From Roseovarius indicus (GTDB lineage: Bacteria > Pseudomonadota > Alphaproteobacteria > Rhodobacterales > Rhodobacteraceae), in assembly GCF_008728195.1 (NCBI RefSeq), contig NZ_CP031598.1:3224001-3288000 (forward strand): a stretch of DNA of 64,000 nt, read 5' to 3'. Shown in pieces: positions 1 to 10,468 of this stretch (positions are counted from its first letter, which is position 1; each line of letters starts with the position of its first letter). Position numbers and translations under genes: made by a program. Below the pieces are notes generated by a model, which saw only the letters and a program-made list of their open reading frames with translations, was not told the origin of the DNA and ran no database searches.

Positions 1-878
1 AAGAACAGCTCGGCACCAAGCCCCCCGCATTCCGGGCAGGCCCCGAACGGCGCGTTGAAAGAAAACAGCCGCGGCTCGATCTCGGGGATGGTGAAACCAC
101 TGACCGGACAGGCAAAATTCTCGGAGAAGGTATGCCGCTCCGGCTCCCCCTCCTTCGGGGAGGTCTCAAGCACGGCAATCCCGTCAGCCAGATCGAGAGC
201 GGTGCGGAAACTGTCGGCCAGCCGGGTGCCAATGTTGTCCTTCACCACCAGCCGGTCGACCACCACGTCGATATCGTGGCGAAACTTCTTGTCGAGCTTG
301 GGCGGATCGTCGAGCTCGTGAAACTCCCCGTCGACCTTCACTCGCTGGAAGCCCTGCTTGCGCAACTCCAGGAATTCCTTGCGATATTCGCCCTTCCGGT
401 CACGCACAATGGGCGCCAGAAGATAGGCGCGCGTGCCTTCCTCCATGCCCAGCACACGGTCGACCATGTCCTGCACCTGCTGCGCCTCGATGGGCAGGCC
501 GGTCGCCGGCGAATAGGGCGTGCCGACCCGGGCGAACAGCAACCGCAGGTAGTCGTAAATCTCGGTGACGGTGCCAACGGTCGAGCGCGGGTTCTTGCTC
601 GTCGTCTTCTGCTCGATCGAGATCGCCGGGGAAAGACCGCTGATATGGTCCACATCCGGCTTTTCCATCATGTCGAGGAACTGCCGCGCATAGGCCGACA
701 GGCTTTCGACATAGCGCCGCTGCCCTTCGGCATAGATCGTGTCGAAGGCCAGCGATGACTTGCCCGAGCCCGAAAGCCCGGTGATCACCACCAGCTCGTT
801 GCGCGGAATATCCACGTCGATGCTGCGCAGGTTATGCTCCCGCGCACCGCGCACTTCGATATGCTTGAGCTCGGCCAT
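1..878 (-). CDS. uvrA: UvrABC excinuclease subunit A, N-terminal part (runs off window)
   Basis: Damage-recognition ATPase of nucleotide excision repair, acting with UvrB and UvrC. About 292 N-terminal residues are present and the rest lies before base 1. The reading begins [17 protein letters not shown], with Walker [10 protein letters not shown] near residues 34-42. A zinc-finger region with Cys pairs (FACPVSG and ACPECGG) lies close to the window edge. The ATG at 876-878 is preceded by a GGGGGAG ribosome site. A GTTC-N7-GTTC LexA box lies about 67 bases upstream, so SOS control is expected. The family is certain; only the C-terminal half cannot be checked. Confidence 0.97.
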   Translation of the reverse strand, partial: MAELKHIEVRGAREHNLRSIDVDIPRNELVVITGLSGSGKSSLAFDTIYAEGQRRYVESLSAYARQFLDMMEKPDVDHISGLSPAISIEQKTTSKNPRSTVGTVTEIYDYLRLLFARVGTPYSPATGLPIEAQQVQDMVDRVLGMEEGTRAYLLAPIVRDRKGEYRKEFLELRKQGFQRVKVDGEFHELDDPPKLDKKFRHDIDVVVDRLVVKDNIGTRLADSFRTALDLADGIAVLETSPKEGEPERHTFSENFACPVSGFTIPEIEPRLFSFNAPFGACPECGGLGAELF

Positions 879-944
879 CTGCTCCCCCGGTTCACACTGG
901 TTAAGAGATAGTGGAGCCGGTCGGATCTTCCAAGTCAAAACTGC

Positions 945-959
945 GAACATAACGGGAAC
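945..959 (-). promoter_or_regulatory. LexA (SOS) box in front of uvrA
   Basis: On the minus strand the bases read GTTC-CCGTTAT-GTTC, an exact match to the GTTC-N7-GTTC direct repeat bound by LexA in alphaproteobacteria. It lies between lpdA and uvrA and points at uvrA. The operator role follows from the known consensus; binding itself is inferred. Confidence 0.85.
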
Positions 960-961
960 AC

Positions 962-978
962 CTGACAAGCCCTGTCAG
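962..978. terminator. Short stem-loop downstream of lpdA
   Basis: CTGACA and TGTCAG (arms 962-967 and 973-978) surround a five-base loop between the lpdA stop and the uvrA promoter. There is no clear T-run, so it may be a weak terminator or part of the uvrA control region. Confidence 0.35.
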
Positions 979-1049
979 CACGGCGATTATTTCCCCGTCA
1001 TGCTCGGAAACATGCCGATTCTGCGCTTCGTGTCCCGGCCCTGACCGCG

Positions 1050-2444
1050 TCAGATGTGGATCACCCGGTCATAGGCGTCGAGCACCGTCTCGTGCATCAT
1101 CTCGCTCAGCGTCGGGTGCGGGAAGACGGCGTGCATCAGGTCTTCCTCGGTGGTCTCGAGCTGCCGGCCCACGACGTAGCCCTGGATCAACTCGGTCACC
1201 TCTGCGCCCACCATGTGCGCGCCCAGAAGCTCGCCCGTCTTCTCGTCGAAAACAGTCTTCATCATCCCTTCCGCCTCGCCAAGGGCGATGGCCTTGCCGT
1301 TGCCGATAAAGGGGAAGCGGCCGACCTTGATCTTGTAGCCCTTCTCCTTGGCCTGCGCCTCGGTCATGCCGACGCTGGCAATCTGGGGATGGCAATAGGT
1401 GCAGCCGGCAATGCTGTCGGGGCGCACGGGGTGCGGATGCCCACCGGCAATCAGTTCAGCCACCATCACGCCTTCATGGCTGGCCTTGTGCGCCAGCCAC
1501 GGTGCACCGGCCAGGTCACCGATGGCGTAAAGCCCGTCGACGCCGGTGCGGCAGTACTCGTCGACGATGACGTGGGTCCGGTCGACCTTCACGCCCAGAT
1601 CTTCCAGCCCCAGCCCTTCGACATTGCCGACAATCCCCACGGCCGAGATCACCGTGTCGAACTCGTGCGTCTCGGTCTTGCCGCCGGTTTCGATATGGGC
1701 GGTCACCTTGCCCTTGGCGCGGTCGAGCTTCTTGACCGTCGCCTTCTCCATGATCTTCATCTTCTGCTTCTGGAACGCCTTCTTGGCAAAGGCCGAAATC
1801 TCGGCGTCTTCGACCGGCAGGATCCGGTCCATCACCTCGACCACGGTCGTGTCGGCGCCCAGCGTGTTGTAGAAACTGGCGAACTCGATCCCGATGGCGC
1901 CAGAGCCGATGACCAGCAGCTTCTTCGGCATCCGGGGGGGCAACAGCGCATGCTTGTAGGTCCAGACGAGATCGCCATCCGCCTCGAGACCCGGCAATTC
2001 GCGCGCGCGCGCGCCCGTGGCCAGCACGATCGCCTTCGACTCCAGCTCCTCGGTGCCCTTCTCGGTCTTGACCGAGACCTTGCCCTTGGAAGGAAGAGTC
2101 GCCTCGCCCATCACGGTTGTGATCTTGTTCTTCTTCATCAGGTGCCCGACGCCAGAGGCCAGCTGTTTGGCCACCCCGCGCGAGCGTTTCACCACGGCGT
2201 CGAGATCGTAATCGATCCCGTCGGCCTTCAGGCCGAACTCCTTGGCGCGGTGCATCAGGTGGAACACCTCGGAACTGCGCAGCATCGCCTTCGTGGGAAT
2301 GCAGCCCCAGTTGAGACAGATACCGCCCATGTGCTCACGCTCGACGATGGCCACGTTCAGGCCAAGCTGCGCCCCGCGAATGGCGGCCACATAGCCCCCC
2401 GGCCCCGCGCCGATAACGATCATGTCAAAGGATTTTGCCGCCAT
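1050..2444 (-). CDS. lpdA: Dihydrolipoyl dehydrogenase (E3)
   Basis: FAD enzyme of 464 residues that reoxidises dihydrolipoamide in 2-oxoacid dehydrogenase complexes (and in glycine cleavage), passing electrons to NAD. It has the FAD motif GAGPGG (12-17), the redox disulfide GICLNWGC (Cys43 and Cys48), a second dinucleotide fold with VIGSGAIGIE, and the C-terminal dimer segment HPHPTLSEMMHE that supplies the catalytic His-Glu. The length is normal for the family. It stands alone, without E1 or E2 genes beside it, so it may be a shared E3. A perfect 6-bp dyad lies about 31 bases upstream of its start and may be an operator. Confidence 0.96.
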   Translation of the reverse strand: MAAKSFDMIVIGAGPGGYVAAIRGAQLGLNVAIVEREHMGGICLNWGCIPTKAMLRSSEVFHLMHRAKEFGLKADGIDYDLDAVVKRSRGVAKQLASGVGHLMKKNKITTVMGEATLPSKGKVSVKTEKGTEELESKAIVLATGARARELPGLEADGDLVWTYKHALLPPRMPKKLLVIGSGAIGIEFASFYNTLGADTTVVEVMDRILPVEDAEISAFAKKAFQKQKMKIMEKATVKKLDRAKGKVTAHIETGGKTETHEFDTVISAVGIVGNVEGLGLEDLGVKVDRTHVIVDEYCRTGVDGLYAIGDLAGAPWLAHKASHEGVMVAELIAGGHPHPVRPDSIAGCTYCHPQIASVGMTEAQAKEKGYKIKVGRFPFIGNGKAIALGEAEGMMKTVFDEKTGELLGAHMVGAEVTELIQGYVVGRQLETTEEDLMHAVFPHPTLSEMMHETVLDAYDRVIHI

Positions 2445-2475
2445 TTCCGTCTCCGTCTGGCTGTGTTCCGGAATT

Positions 2476-2493
2476 TAGTTTGATATTAAACTA
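2476..2493. promoter_or_regulatory. Palindrome upstream of lpdA
   Basis: TAGTTT-GATATT-AAACTA has perfect 6-bp arms around a 6-base centre. It sits in an AT-rich stretch about 30 bases before the lpdA ATG, where an operator or promoter would be expected. The binding protein is unknown. Confidence 0.4.
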
Positions 2494-2593
2494 TCTATCG
2501 TCTTCACACAACGCAGCAAACGCGCCCCGCAACGCAATGTCACGGGGTGCGCAGCTAACGGGTTCATTCGCAATGCTTTTCCACCACCCATTG

Positions 2594-3178
2594 TCAGGCG
2601 GCGTCGGCCTCCTGCAGAGCGCGCACGGTCGAGCCATAGCCGCCCTGTTCGACATAATCGAGCTCGGGCTCGGTCGAATTGCGGCTCAGCGCCGCGTTTC
2701 GATAGGGGAAGCGGCCGAACATGCGGATCACCTCGCGATGGGCACGGGCGTGCAGCAGATTGTCGTCTCCGCCCTGCGGCATCCGCTCCATCACCAGCCG
2801 GATGCAGCGTTCCTGGTCGCAGAGGTTCTCGGAATGCATCAGAGGCAGGTAGAAGAACTGGCGAGCCGGCTCGTCGATGCGAAGATCCCACTTTCGGTGA
2901 ATGGCGGCCTTGGCCGCGGCCACGGCATGCTTGTCGGTCGAAAAGGCCTGAGTCTTGCCGCGGTACATGTTCCGCGGGAACTGGTCCATGACGATGATGT
3001 AAGCCAGCGTGCCGGTGGGATAGGTCAACCAAAGGCCGTAGGTGCCCTCGCGCGCCCTCTCCCATGTTTCCTGGAACCTGTCGCGCACGGTGCCGTCAAG
3101 TTCGTCGGACACCGCGTACCAGCCCTGAGGCCCGACCTCATCGAGCCAGAACCGCAAGACCTCCTCAGGGGTCGTCAT
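2594..3178 (-). CDS. DUF924 family protein
   Basis: Soluble protein of 194 residues of the DUF924 family, which is all-helical with a tetratricopeptide-like fold. Recognisable features are VLRFWLDEVGPQGWY at the N-terminus, the central IIVMDQFPRNMYRG and FFYLPLMHSE, and GRFPYRNAALSR near the C-terminus. No signal peptide or membrane segment is visible. The biochemical role of the family is not established. The ATG at 3178 follows a GAGGAGTGACCA-type ribosome site. It stands between lpdA and an MFS gene with gaps over 100 bases on both sides, so it is probably transcribed separately. Confidence 0.9.
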   Translation of the reverse strand: MTTPEEVLRFWLDEVGPQGWYAVSDELDGTVRDRFQETWERAREGTYGLWLTYPTGTLAYIIVMDQFPRNMYRGKTQAFSTDKHAVAAAKAAIHRKWDLRIDEPARQFFYLPLMHSENLCDQERCIRLVMERMPQGGDDNLLHARAHREVIRMFGRFPYRNAALSRNSTEPELDYVEQGGYGSTVRALQEADAA

Positions 3179-3297
3179 TGGTCACTCCTCATCTTTCCCA
3201 CACCCGAATAGGGAAGCTTAGTCCCATATCCTTTTCTTTGGACAGTAAAAAATTGCAACATCGGCAATAGTCCGTGACTGTGGATAACTCGTTAGCG

Positions 3298-4554
3298 CTA
3301 TCCGGCTTCCTGTTCGTCCTGAGCGGTTTCGTAGTCGTATTCGGCCGCCAGGTTCACGGCCATCGGCGAGGCAGACATCGACACCATGGTAAAGCTTTCC
3401 GTCTCGTCCACAGAGGGTGCCGCACGCTGCGTCATCCGGTAGGCGGCATAGGCGGTGACAGCGAAGCACAGCACCGAGATGACAAGGAAGAAGGCCCAGG
3501 CACCAAGCTGCCCCATGAGCCAGCCGGTCGCGACCGGCCCTGCAACCGCTCCCAACCCGTTGATGAACACCATGCCGCCCGCCGCGGCGGCCATGTCCTC
3601 GTGGTTCAGGAAGTCATTGGTGTAGGCGATGAGAAGCGAATAGAGCGGGTTCGACATGCCCCCCACCATCAGCCCGGCGAGCAGCAGCGCCGGAAAGAAC
3701 GATCCGAAGATCGCGCCCACGACACCGCCCAGACCGCATATCGCCGCCGCAATGAGGATCAGCAGGCGCCGGTCCATGCGGTCAGACAGCCAGCCAATGG
3801 GGAACTGCAGCACCATGGCCCCAACGAAGAAGGTCGACACGAAGGTCGAGATCTGCGCCACAGTGAGCCCCACCTCGGCGCCGTAGACCGGCGCCATGCC
3901 GAACTGTGCCGAGAAGACGCCGCCCAGCAGGAACATGCCGACACAGCCCAGCGGCGAGATCTTCATGATCTGGCGCAGGCTAAGCGGTTTGGCGGTATCG
4001 AAGGCCGGCGTCGGGCTGATCGACAGGAGAATGGGCGCGAAGGCCAGCGAGATCAGAACCGAGGGAATGATGAACAGCACGAACCCGCCCGGATCGGCGA
4101 CCAGCATGAGGGCCTGTGCCGAAACGATGCCGACCATCTGCACGATCATGTAGAGCGACAGCGCCTTGCCGCGGTTCTCGTTGCTGGCCGCTTCGTTCAG
4201 CCAGCTTTCGGCCGTCACATAGACGCCCGAGAAGCAGAACCCGATCAGGATGCGCCCGATGCCCCAGGCATAGGGGTCGGCGAAGGTCGGATAGAGGATC
4301 ATCACGGCGGAAATGAGCGAGGCCAGCGCCGCAAAGACCCGCACATGACCGACACGCCGGATCATGTCCGGTGCCATCCGCGACCCGAAGAGGAACCCCA
4401 CGAAATAGCCGGACATGACGAGCGACATCTGAAGCGTCGAAAAGCCTTCGATCTCGCCACGAATACCGAGAAGCGTGCCCTGCATGCCGTTGCCGACCTG
4501 CAGAAGCATCATACCAAGAAGCAGCGCCCATGCGCTGGACAAAACCGAAAACAT
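3298..4554 (-). CDS. MFS transporter
   Basis: Major facilitator superfamily protein of about 418 residues with roughly twelve hydrophobic segments. It contains a loop 2-3-like motif (GSRMAPDMIRRVGHVRV) and a second-half counterpart (GWLSDRMDRRLLIL). I start it at the ATG at 4554 because GGGAGG lies 7-12 bases upstream; a longer frame beginning at 4596 lacks a good site. The sequence resembles the YcaD/UMF2-like group of small-molecule exporters, but the substrate cannot be read from it. The C-terminal tail is acidic and cytoplasmic. It is not obviously in an operon with queA, whose stop is about 100 bases upstream. Confidence 0.88.
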   Translation of the reverse strand: MFSVLSSAWALLLGMMLLQVGNGMQGTLLGIRGEIEGFSTLQMSLVMSGYFVGFLFGSRMAPDMIRRVGHVRVFAALASLISAVMILYPTFADPYAWGIGRILIGFCFSGVYVTAESWLNEAASNENRGKALSLYMIVQMVGIVSAQALMLVADPGGFVLFIIPSVLISLAFAPILLSISPTPAFDTAKPLSLRQIMKISPLGCVGMFLLGGVFSAQFGMAPVYGAEVGLTVAQISTFVSTFFVGAMVLQFPIGWLSDRMDRRLLILIAAAICGLGGVVGAIFGSFFPALLLAGLMVGGMSNPLYSLLIAYTNDFLNHEDMAAAAGGMVFINGLGAVAGPVATGWLMGQLGAWAFFLVISVLCFAVTAYAAYRMTQRAAPSVDETESFTMVSMSASPMAVNLAAEYDYETAQDEQEAG

Positions 4555-4658
4555 AAACGTGCCTCCCGTACAGACCCGGCCTGAGTGCCTTAACACACCA
4601 AAGGTGTCACGGCCAAAACCGATTCAGGCTGACCTGCCCCTGCCGCCGTGCCAGCCTT

Positions 4659-5708
4659 TCAGCCGGGGATCAACAGCGAAGCGTCTCCATAGGAAAAGAA
4701 ACGGTACTCTTCGGCGACCGCATGCTCATAGATGTCCCGGATGCGCCCCTGCCCCATCAGGGCCGAAACGAGCATCATCAGGGTCGAGCGCGGCAGGTGA
4801 AAATTGGTCATCAATGCATCGGTCACCCGGAACTTGAAGCCGGGATAGATGAAAATCTCGGTCTCGCCCCGCCACGGCGTGATCTGCCCGCCCTGGGCCG
4901 CGCTTTCGATCAGGCGCAACGCGGTCGTGCCGACGGGAATGACGCGATGGCCGGCCGCCTTCGTCTCCGCGATCTCGGCAGCGGCGGCCTCGCTGACCTC
5001 GCCCCACTCGGCGTGCATCTTGTGGGTGGTCACGTCCTCGACCTTCACAGGCAGGAAGGTACCTGCACCGACATGCAGCGTGACATGGGTGAAGGTCACG
5101 CCCATATCGGCCAGCGCCGTCAGCAACGCCTCATCGAAATGCAGGGATGCGGTCGGCGCAGCCACGGCGCCTGTGTTGCGGGCCCAGACGGTCTGGTAAT
5201 CCTCGCGGTCCTGCTCATCCGCCGCCCGGCGCGCTGCGATGTAGGGCGGCAGCGGCATCGCGCCCGCCTGGTTCAGCGCCGCATCGAACTCATCGCCCTC
5301 AAGGTTAAAAGCCAGCACCGCCTGCCCGTCTTCCTTGGCCCGGCACGTGGCCTCCAGCCCCGCACCGAAACGCACGACCTCTCCCTCGCGCAGCTTCTTG
5401 AGCGGCTTTACCATCGCCCGCCAGCCGCCATCCGGGGCCGGGTCGAGCAGCGTCACCTCGATCCGGGCTTCGGTTTCGCCGGTCGCGCCTTCGCGCCGCC
5501 GCGTTCCCGTCAGCCGCGCCGGGATCACCTTGGTGTCGTTCAGCACCAGCCGATCCCCCGGCCGAAGCCACCGGCCGAGATCGGCCACCTTCGCGTCGGT
5601 GATGGCATCGCCGTCGGCCACCAGCAGACGGGCCGAGCTTCGCGGCCGCGCAGGCCGTGTCGCGATCAGCCGTTCGGGCAGATCGAAATCGAAATCGGAA
5701 AGCTTCAT
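4659..5708 (-). CDS. queA: S-adenosylmethionine:tRNA ribosyltransferase-isomerase
   Basis: Makes epoxyqueuosine in tRNA by moving the ribosyl part of S-adenosylmethionine onto preQ1 at the wobble base. At 349 residues it has the usual family length. Conserved segments are [35 protein letters not shown], the ALPPYI-type segment ([10 protein letters not shown]), [15 protein letters not shown], and the C-terminal [16 protein letters not shown]. The start lies two bases after the stop of the upstream AsmA-like gene, so the two are probably co-transcribed. No other queuosine genes are in the window. Confidence 0.96.
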   Translation of the reverse strand: MKLSDFDFDLPERLIATRPARPRSSARLLVADGDAITDAKVADLGRWLRPGDRLVLNDTKVIPARLTGTRRREGATGETEARIEVTLLDPAPDGGWRAMVKPLKKLREGEVVRFGAGLEATCRAKEDGQAVLAFNLEGDEFDAALNQAGAMPLPPYIAARRAADEQDREDYQTVWARNTGAVAAPTASLHFDEALLTALADMGVTFTHVTLHVGAGTFLPVKVEDVTTHKMHAEWGEVSEAAAAEIAETKAAGHRVIPVGTTALRLIESAAQGGQITPWRGETEIFIYPGFKFRVTDALMTNFHLPRSTLMMLVSALMGQGRIRDIYEHAVAEEYRFFSYGDASLLIPG

Positions 5709-5710
5709 GA

Positions 5711-8700
5711 TTACCGGTCCTGGCTCCGAGTCGTGTCTTCGCGTGTTTGGCTTTCCCCCGTGCTGGAGGCAACACCCGAACGCTTGGGCGGCGCCCGGCG
5801 AAAGAGTTCGCGAAACATTCCCGGCGTCAGCACCGAAAGGGGGTTCACCTGAACTTTCGGCTGGCTTGTCGGCCCCTTCAGTGAATACTGGAAACCCAAC
5901 AGGCCCTCGCCCTGCCGCGAGAACAGCCCTCCGAGCATGTTGACGGCGTAGACAGGAGAAATCACGCCTTCCATGTCCATCTGCTGGGCTTCCAGCCAGT
6001 AATACCCCTCCATCGAGATACCGAGCGATGCTCCGACGGCGCTCCCGTTGTATACGGTCACGCGGTCGGGCCCCAGCTGGAACTCGGTTTCGACCCGGTT
6101 GAAATGCAGCCCCTCGCCGGCGAGCTGTTCGAGAATGCCGACAACGCTCAGCGCATTGAGCAGCGCGGCCATCGCCGGCGCATCCTTGACCCGCAGGTTG
6201 TCGACCGTCAGCTTGCCGTCATAGGTGCCTTCTGCCTGCCCCGGCACCAGTACCAGCGCCAGCGACCCGTCGCGCGCCTGTTTGAGCACGTTGGCCGAGC
6301 GCAAGACGCCGCCGGCATCCTGTGACGTGATGGTAAAGGCGCTGCGCCCATCGCGGGGAAGGACCCGCCCGACAATCGGCGTTCGCCCGTTGACCTTGCC
6401 GGTAAACTTCCCGTCGGCGCCTTGCGACATGTCCAGCTCTGCATTGAACTCGGTCAGCGCGATCTTGTCGGATATCTGCAGCCGGTCGAGCCGCAGCGAC
6501 ACCGGTCCCTGCTCCCCCCTTGGGCCGTCGCCCTTTGCGGCCAGCGACGTCTGTCGCAGGTCGATCTCGCCGCCCGTGACCCGGACGAGTGGCGGCTTGT
6601 TCGGCCCCAGCCCGACTAGGTCAACCGGGGCATCGACCCAGGAGCCAAGCTGCACCCTGCCGAAATTGGCCTGCTGAAGCGTACCGTCGTCATTGAGGGT
6701 CACCGACCCGTTGGCCCGCAGCCCGGCCGCATCCAGCCGGATCCGGTCGATGCTGGGCGGCTGCCCAAGCGCGCCGCTTACCTCGAGCAAGCCGGTCGCA
6801 TCCGCTCCGATCGCCCAGTCGAGCGGCCGCAGGCGAAGCGCCACACCGCCAAGGTCGGAGGACATGCGGAAGACAGGCGGCGTCTCGTTCTCGAAGTCGA
6901 TCTCGATCTGTCCACGCCCCGCACCGGAAATGCTGCCCGGCGGCAGTCCGATGCGGAACTCGTCGGCGAAGCGTTCCGACAGTTCGATCCAGCCATCGAC
7001 ATGCGAGCGCCCGTTGCTGCCCTCGACCAGGGGCATCGACCAGGTTCCCCCGAACGGGACCCGACCGACCCGACCCTCGCCGGATATGTTCAACCGCTCG
7101 TTGGTCGCGTCGATCTTCAACTCCGAAGAGGCCAGCACGCGTTCCTCGATCAGCGTCTCGCTGCGCACGTCCTGCATCGCGCCGGTCAGGCCGAAGGCCA
7201 CGTCGTCGGGCTGAAGGTCATCGATCACGAGAAAATCGAGCTGGCCTTCCAGCGTCGCCCGTCCGTCGGCCAGCGTAACCGGCCGACCGGCCTTGTCGAG
7301 AAAACGGAACGGTTCCTCGTTCAGAAGCGACAGCGCGGCGGTGATGGTGCTGCTGGTCTTCAGCCGCACGCGCCCGGGGCCGCGCTTGACGCGGATGTCG
7401 GGGATGTCGAAGCTCGACCCGGATATGTCGATCTTTCCCCCTTGCGCGGCAGTCACATAGCCCTCGTGCGCGGCAATCACGAAGCGGTTGTCATGGATCG
7501 TTGCATGGCCACGCCCGTCTTCGATCACCGGGACATTCTTGATGAATCGCGAGGTGAGCTCGGAAAAGTCGAACCCCAGGAACACGTCCGGCTTGTGACC
7601 GGGGACCGAGCGCAGCGCCACCTGTATGTCGCTCAGTGTCGCGGTCACGATATTCTCTTCGATCCAGGTCCGGGTCTTGGGTTCAAGCCCCTCCGGCCAG
7701 AGTGTCATCAATCGGTCCGGATCGATCCCCGGCAACCGGCCGTCAACGCTTGCATACCAGCCGTCGGGCTTTGCGTGCACGTCCCCCGTGACCACGAGGT
7801 TCTGGCCTTGGTCCGACAGGCTGAGTTCGCCCAGCGTGATGCGGAACGGGTCGAGCGTCAGCCGCATGTCCATCATCGCCCCCTCGAAGGCGACCGGCTC
7901 ATCGTAGATCTCCATCGGATTGGCGGTCAGGTCATGCACGCGAAACTGCGAGACAAGCGCATTCGGCCAGCCGTCCTCCATGCCGGCAAGATAGGTCTGG
8001 CCCTCGATCCGGGCGCTGACCCACCTGCTTTTCAGATCCAGTTCGTGAAACCTGATGAGCTGATCGGCAGGATCGTAGGTGAAATGGGTACTGGCATGAT
8101 CGAAGGCCACCGGGCTCGCCGCCTCGTTGGGATGCAGGACCCCGGCCCCGATTTCTAGCTTGGTATCGAGCGGGCCCAACTGGCCCTCCTCGTCCACCGC
8201 GGCGCGGATCGAGCCTGAAATCGGCGCCTCCAAGGCGGTCAGCCACGTCAGGGCGGGCGACTGACCGGCAATATCGCCCGCAGGCATATCCTCGAAATCC
8301 ACGGCGATTTCTGCCGCGGTCTCACCGATCCGGCTGGAATAGGCGACCGCCAGCGTCGTCGCGTAATCCCGCGCGCCCAGCAACGCGAAATCCGTGCGGA
8401 TCGTCAGATCCTGTCCGTCGCGCTGCACCTGGATGCGGCCGCCATCCACGGTCCAGGCCTTGCCGGCGCGGGCATCTTCGAACCGCAGCGTAAGGTTTTC
8501 TGCCGACACCTCTGTCAGCGCCGAGAAATGCGGCCTCTGAAAGAACGTGTCCGCCTGCTTGATCAGGGCGGTCACGGTTTCGGCTTCCTCGACCGGGCCT
8601 GCCGTGTCGCCCACGCTGACGCCGACGGCACCGTCGGCGGCCCGCCGCAGGGTCACGCGCGCACCGGTCAGCGATATCCGGCCGGGCTGCAATTGCCCCT

Positions 8701-9058
8701 TGAGGAGCGGCCCCAGGGCAACGGCGCTCTGCACATCCGACAATTGCGCGATGGGCGTGCCGGCCTCGTCGCGGATCGTCACCCGGTTCAGCGCCAGCCT
8801 CGGCACCCAGTCGTTTTCCAACACGACCGACACATCGGCAAACCCGATCGACAGCCCCTGTACATCGCTATTGATCTTTTCGGTGATCCGCTCTCGCAGC
8901 CAGTCGGGTGCCGAAATCCGCGTTCCGAGCAGGGACAGGGTCGCAACAACTGAGGCCGCGGCAAGCGCAACCATCAGCCCGCCGCTCCAGAGCCCGGCCT
9001 TTTTCAGACGCCGGCCGCGCGGCCGTTCCTGTTTTTCATCGGTCATTCTTGTCTTCAA
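5711..9058 (-). CDS. Large AsmA/YhdP-like membrane-anchored protein
   Basis: Protein of 1,115 residues with one N-terminal membrane segment (about 22-48) after a basic cytoplasmic stretch, then a long periplasmic region rich in beta structure. The C-terminal part ([19 protein letters not shown]) matches the AsmA-like/DUF3971 group related to YhdP and TamB, which form bridge-like channels for phospholipid movement to the outer membrane. The frame opens with TTG at 9058, with AGG 7 bases upstream; an ATG at 9046 is the alternative start. It is followed at once by queA and divergent from bcp. Assignment to the superfamily is firm, the exact subfamily less so. Confidence 0.85.
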   Translation of the reverse strand: MKTRMTDEKQERPRGRRLKKAGLWSGGLMVALAAASVVATLSLLGTRISAPDWLRERITEKINSDVQGLSIGFADVSVVLENDWVPRLALNRVTIRDEAGTPIAQLSDVQSAVALGPLLKGQLQPGRISLTGARVTLRRAADGAVGVSVGDTAGPVEEAETVTALIKQADTFFQRPHFSALTEVSAENLTLRFEDARAGKAWTVDGGRIQVQRDGQDLTIRTDFALLGARDYATTLAVAYSSRIGETAAEIAVDFEDMPAGDIAGQSPALTWLTALEAPISGSIRAAVDEEGQLGPLDTKLEIGAGVLHPNEAASPVAFDHASTHFTYDPADQLIRFHELDLKSRWVSARIEGQTYLAGMEDGWPNALVSQFRVHDLTANPMEIYDEPVAFEGAMMDMRLTLDPFRITLGELSLSDQGQNLVVTGDVHAKPDGWYASVDGRLPGIDPDRLMTLWPEGLEPKTRTWIEENIVTATLSDIQVALRSVPGHKPDVFLGFDFSELTSRFIKNVPVIEDGRGHATIHDNRFVIAAHEGYVTAAQGGKIDISGSSFDIPDIRVKRGPGRVRLKTSSTITAALSLLNEEPFRFLDKAGRPVTLADGRATLEGQLDFLVIDDLQPDDVAFGLTGAMQDVRSETLIEERVLASSELKIDATNERLNISGEGRVGRVPFGGTWSMPLVEGSNGRSHVDGWIELSERFADEFRIGLPPGSISGAGRGQIEIDFENETPPVFRMSSDLGGVALRLRPLDWAIGADATGLLEVSGALGQPPSIDRIRLDAAGLRANGSVTLNDDGTLQQANFGRVQLGSWVDAPVDLVGLGPNKPPLVRVTGGEIDLRQTSLAAKGDGPRGEQGPVSLRLDRLQISDKIALTEFNAELDMSQGADGKFTGKVNGRTPIVGRVLPRDGRSAFTITSQDAGGVLRSANVLKQARDGSLALVLVPGQAEGTYDGKLTVDNLRVKDAPAMAALLNALSVVGILEQLAGEGLHFNRVETEFQLGPDRVTVYNGSAVGASLGISMEGYYWLEAQQMDMEGVISPVYAVNMLGGLFSRQGEGLLGFQYSLKGPTSQPKVQVNPLSVLTPGMFRELFRRAPPKRSGVASSTGESQTREDTTRSQDR

Positions 9059-9139
9059 ACGGTGACCTGCCTCTGGCTGTTTATTCTGGCGTCTCGCGCC
9101 CTAATATGAAACTCAATTCTTTGCTGAAGGAGAAAGCCC

Positions 9140-9601
9140 ATGCTGAAACCCGCCGAAGAGGCCCCCGATTTCACCCTGCCCCGCGATGGCGGCGAAGATG
9201 TGACACTGTCCGGCCTGCGCCCTGCGCCGGTTGTCCTGTTCTTCTATCCCAAGGACGACACCTCGGGGTGCACCAAGGAAGCCATCGCCTTCACCGGTCT
9301 TGCGGGCGAGTTCGAGGCCGCCGGCGCCAAGGTTTTCGGCATCTCCAAGGACACCGTCGCCAAGCATGACAAGTTCCGCGACAAGCACGAGCTGGGCATC
9401 CCGCTTTTGTCCGACGCCGAGTCCGACGTGTGCGAACGCTACGGCGTCTGGAAGGAAAAGAGCATGTACGGCAAGAAATTCATGGGCATCGAACGCACCA
9501 CTGTGCTGATCGGCGGCGACGGCAAGGTCGTGCAGGTCTGGCCCAAGGTGAAGGTGCCGGGACATGCCGAAGAGGTACTCGAGGCGGTGAAGGCGCTTTG
9601 A
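9140..9601 (+). CDS. bcp: Thioredoxin-dependent thiol peroxidase (BCP/PrxQ type)
   Basis: Peroxiredoxin of 153 residues that reduces hydrogen peroxide and organic peroxides. The peroxidatic Cys44 is in DDTSGCTKEA and the fold motif is FFYPKD. The resolving Cys that many family members carry five residues later is replaced by Ile49; another Cys (98, DVCERYG) is the only obvious partner. This suggests a 1-Cys mechanism or a different disulfide. An AAGGAGAAAG ribosome site precedes the ATG. Its stop overlaps the TTG start of the following DUF455 gene. Confidence 0.94.
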   Translation: MLKPAEEAPDFTLPRDGGEDVTLSGLRPAPVVLFFYPKDDTSGCTKEAIAFTGLAGEFEAAGAKVFGISKDTVAKHDKFRDKHELGIPLLSDAESDVCERYGVWKEKSMYGKKFMGIERTTVLIGGDGKVVQVWPKVKVPGHAEEVLEAVKAL

Positions 9602-10416
9602 CGGAACAGACGCTGTCCCAGATGGCGGTCGAGGTTCTCACCACCGCCGACGGGCGCGAAAAGACCGCCCTGTCCCGCCGCCATGCGGCGGCTTGGTTTG
9701 CCGCGCGAGAGGCGGGTCAGCCGATACCTTTGGGCCATGCCACCCCGCCCGATTTTCCCGCCCGGCCCGTAACGCCGGAGCTTCTCGACCCGCGCGACGT
9801 GCCGCGCCGCAGACCCGGCTCGCCCAAGGGACGTTTGGCGATGCTGCACGCGGTGGCGCATATCGAACTGAACGCCGTCGATCTGCATTGGGATATCATC
9901 GCGCGGTTCACCGATGTCTCGATGCCCATCGGGTTTTACGACGACTGGGTGAAATCCGCCGACGAGGAATCGAAACATTTCAACCTGATATGCGATTGTC
10001 TTGAATCGCATGACAGCTTTTACGGCGCCATGCCCGCCCATGCCGGCATGTGGCGCGCGGCCTCTGACACGGCAGAGGATTTCATGGGCCGGCTCGCCGT
10101 CGTGCCCATGGTGCTCGAAGCCCGCGGCCTGGATGTGACGCCCGGCATGATCGACCTGTTCGAAAAGGCCGGCGACACCGGCGCGGTGGAAGCGATGAAG
10201 GTGATCTATGCCGAGGAAGTGCATCACGTGGCCTATGGCTCGAAATGGTTCCACTTCCTCTGCGGCCGGCACGAGGAAGACCCCAAGGAGGCCTTCCACA
10301 CCCTCGTGCGCCGCTATTTTCACGGCGCGCTGAAGCCGCCCTTCAACGAGGAAAAGCGCGCCGAAGCCGGCCTGCCGCCCGACTTTTACTGGCCCCTCAC
10401 CGAGAAAGCGGGCTGA
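9598..10416 (+). CDS. DUF455 ferritin-like protein
   Basis: Protein of 272 residues of the DUF455 family, a ferritin-like four-helix fold with a predicted di-iron site. Candidate metal ligands are visible in HAVAHIELNAVDLHWD, DEESKHFNL and VIYAEEVHHVAYG. I place the start at TTG 9598 because it overlaps the bcp stop (TTGA) and the protein aligns from MTEQTLSQMAVEVL. A longer frame from 9430 would run inside bcp and is rejected. Overlap with a peroxidase gene suggests a role near oxidative stress or iron, but the reaction is not known. Confidence 0.87.
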   Translation: MTEQTLSQMAVEVLTTADGREKTALSRRHAAAWFAAREAGQPIPLGHATPPDFPARPVTPELLDPRDVPRRRPGSPKGRLAMLHAVAHIELNAVDLHWDIIARFTDVSMPIGFYDDWVKSADEESKHFNLICDCLESHDSFYGAMPAHAGMWRAASDTAEDFMGRLAVVPMVLEARGLDVTPGMIDLFEKAGDTGAVEAMKVIYAEEVHHVAYGSKWFHFLCGRHEEDPKEAFHTLVRRYFHGALKPPFNEEKRAEAGLPPDFYWPLTEKAG

Positions 10417-10452
10417 TTCTTGCGTTTCTGTTAGCGCTCAACCCATTGAGAT

Positions 10453-10468
10453 CGGCAATTTTTTGCCG
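10453..10468. terminator. Hairpin after the DUF455 gene
   Basis: CGGCAA-TTTT-TTGCCG forms a 6-bp stem about 35 bases after the stop. There is no downstream T-run, so its terminator role is only likely. The rest of the 200-base gap up to the peptidase gene shows nothing else I recognise. Confidence 0.35.

Noticed and set aside
1056-2483. Open frame antisense to lpdA
   Set aside because: The lpdA motifs (FAD site, redox disulfide, C-terminal His-Glu) are complete on the other strand.
9430-9597. Upstream extension of the DUF455 protein
   Set aside because: It lies within bcp in another frame; the TTG at 9598 overlapping the bcp stop is the natural coupled start.
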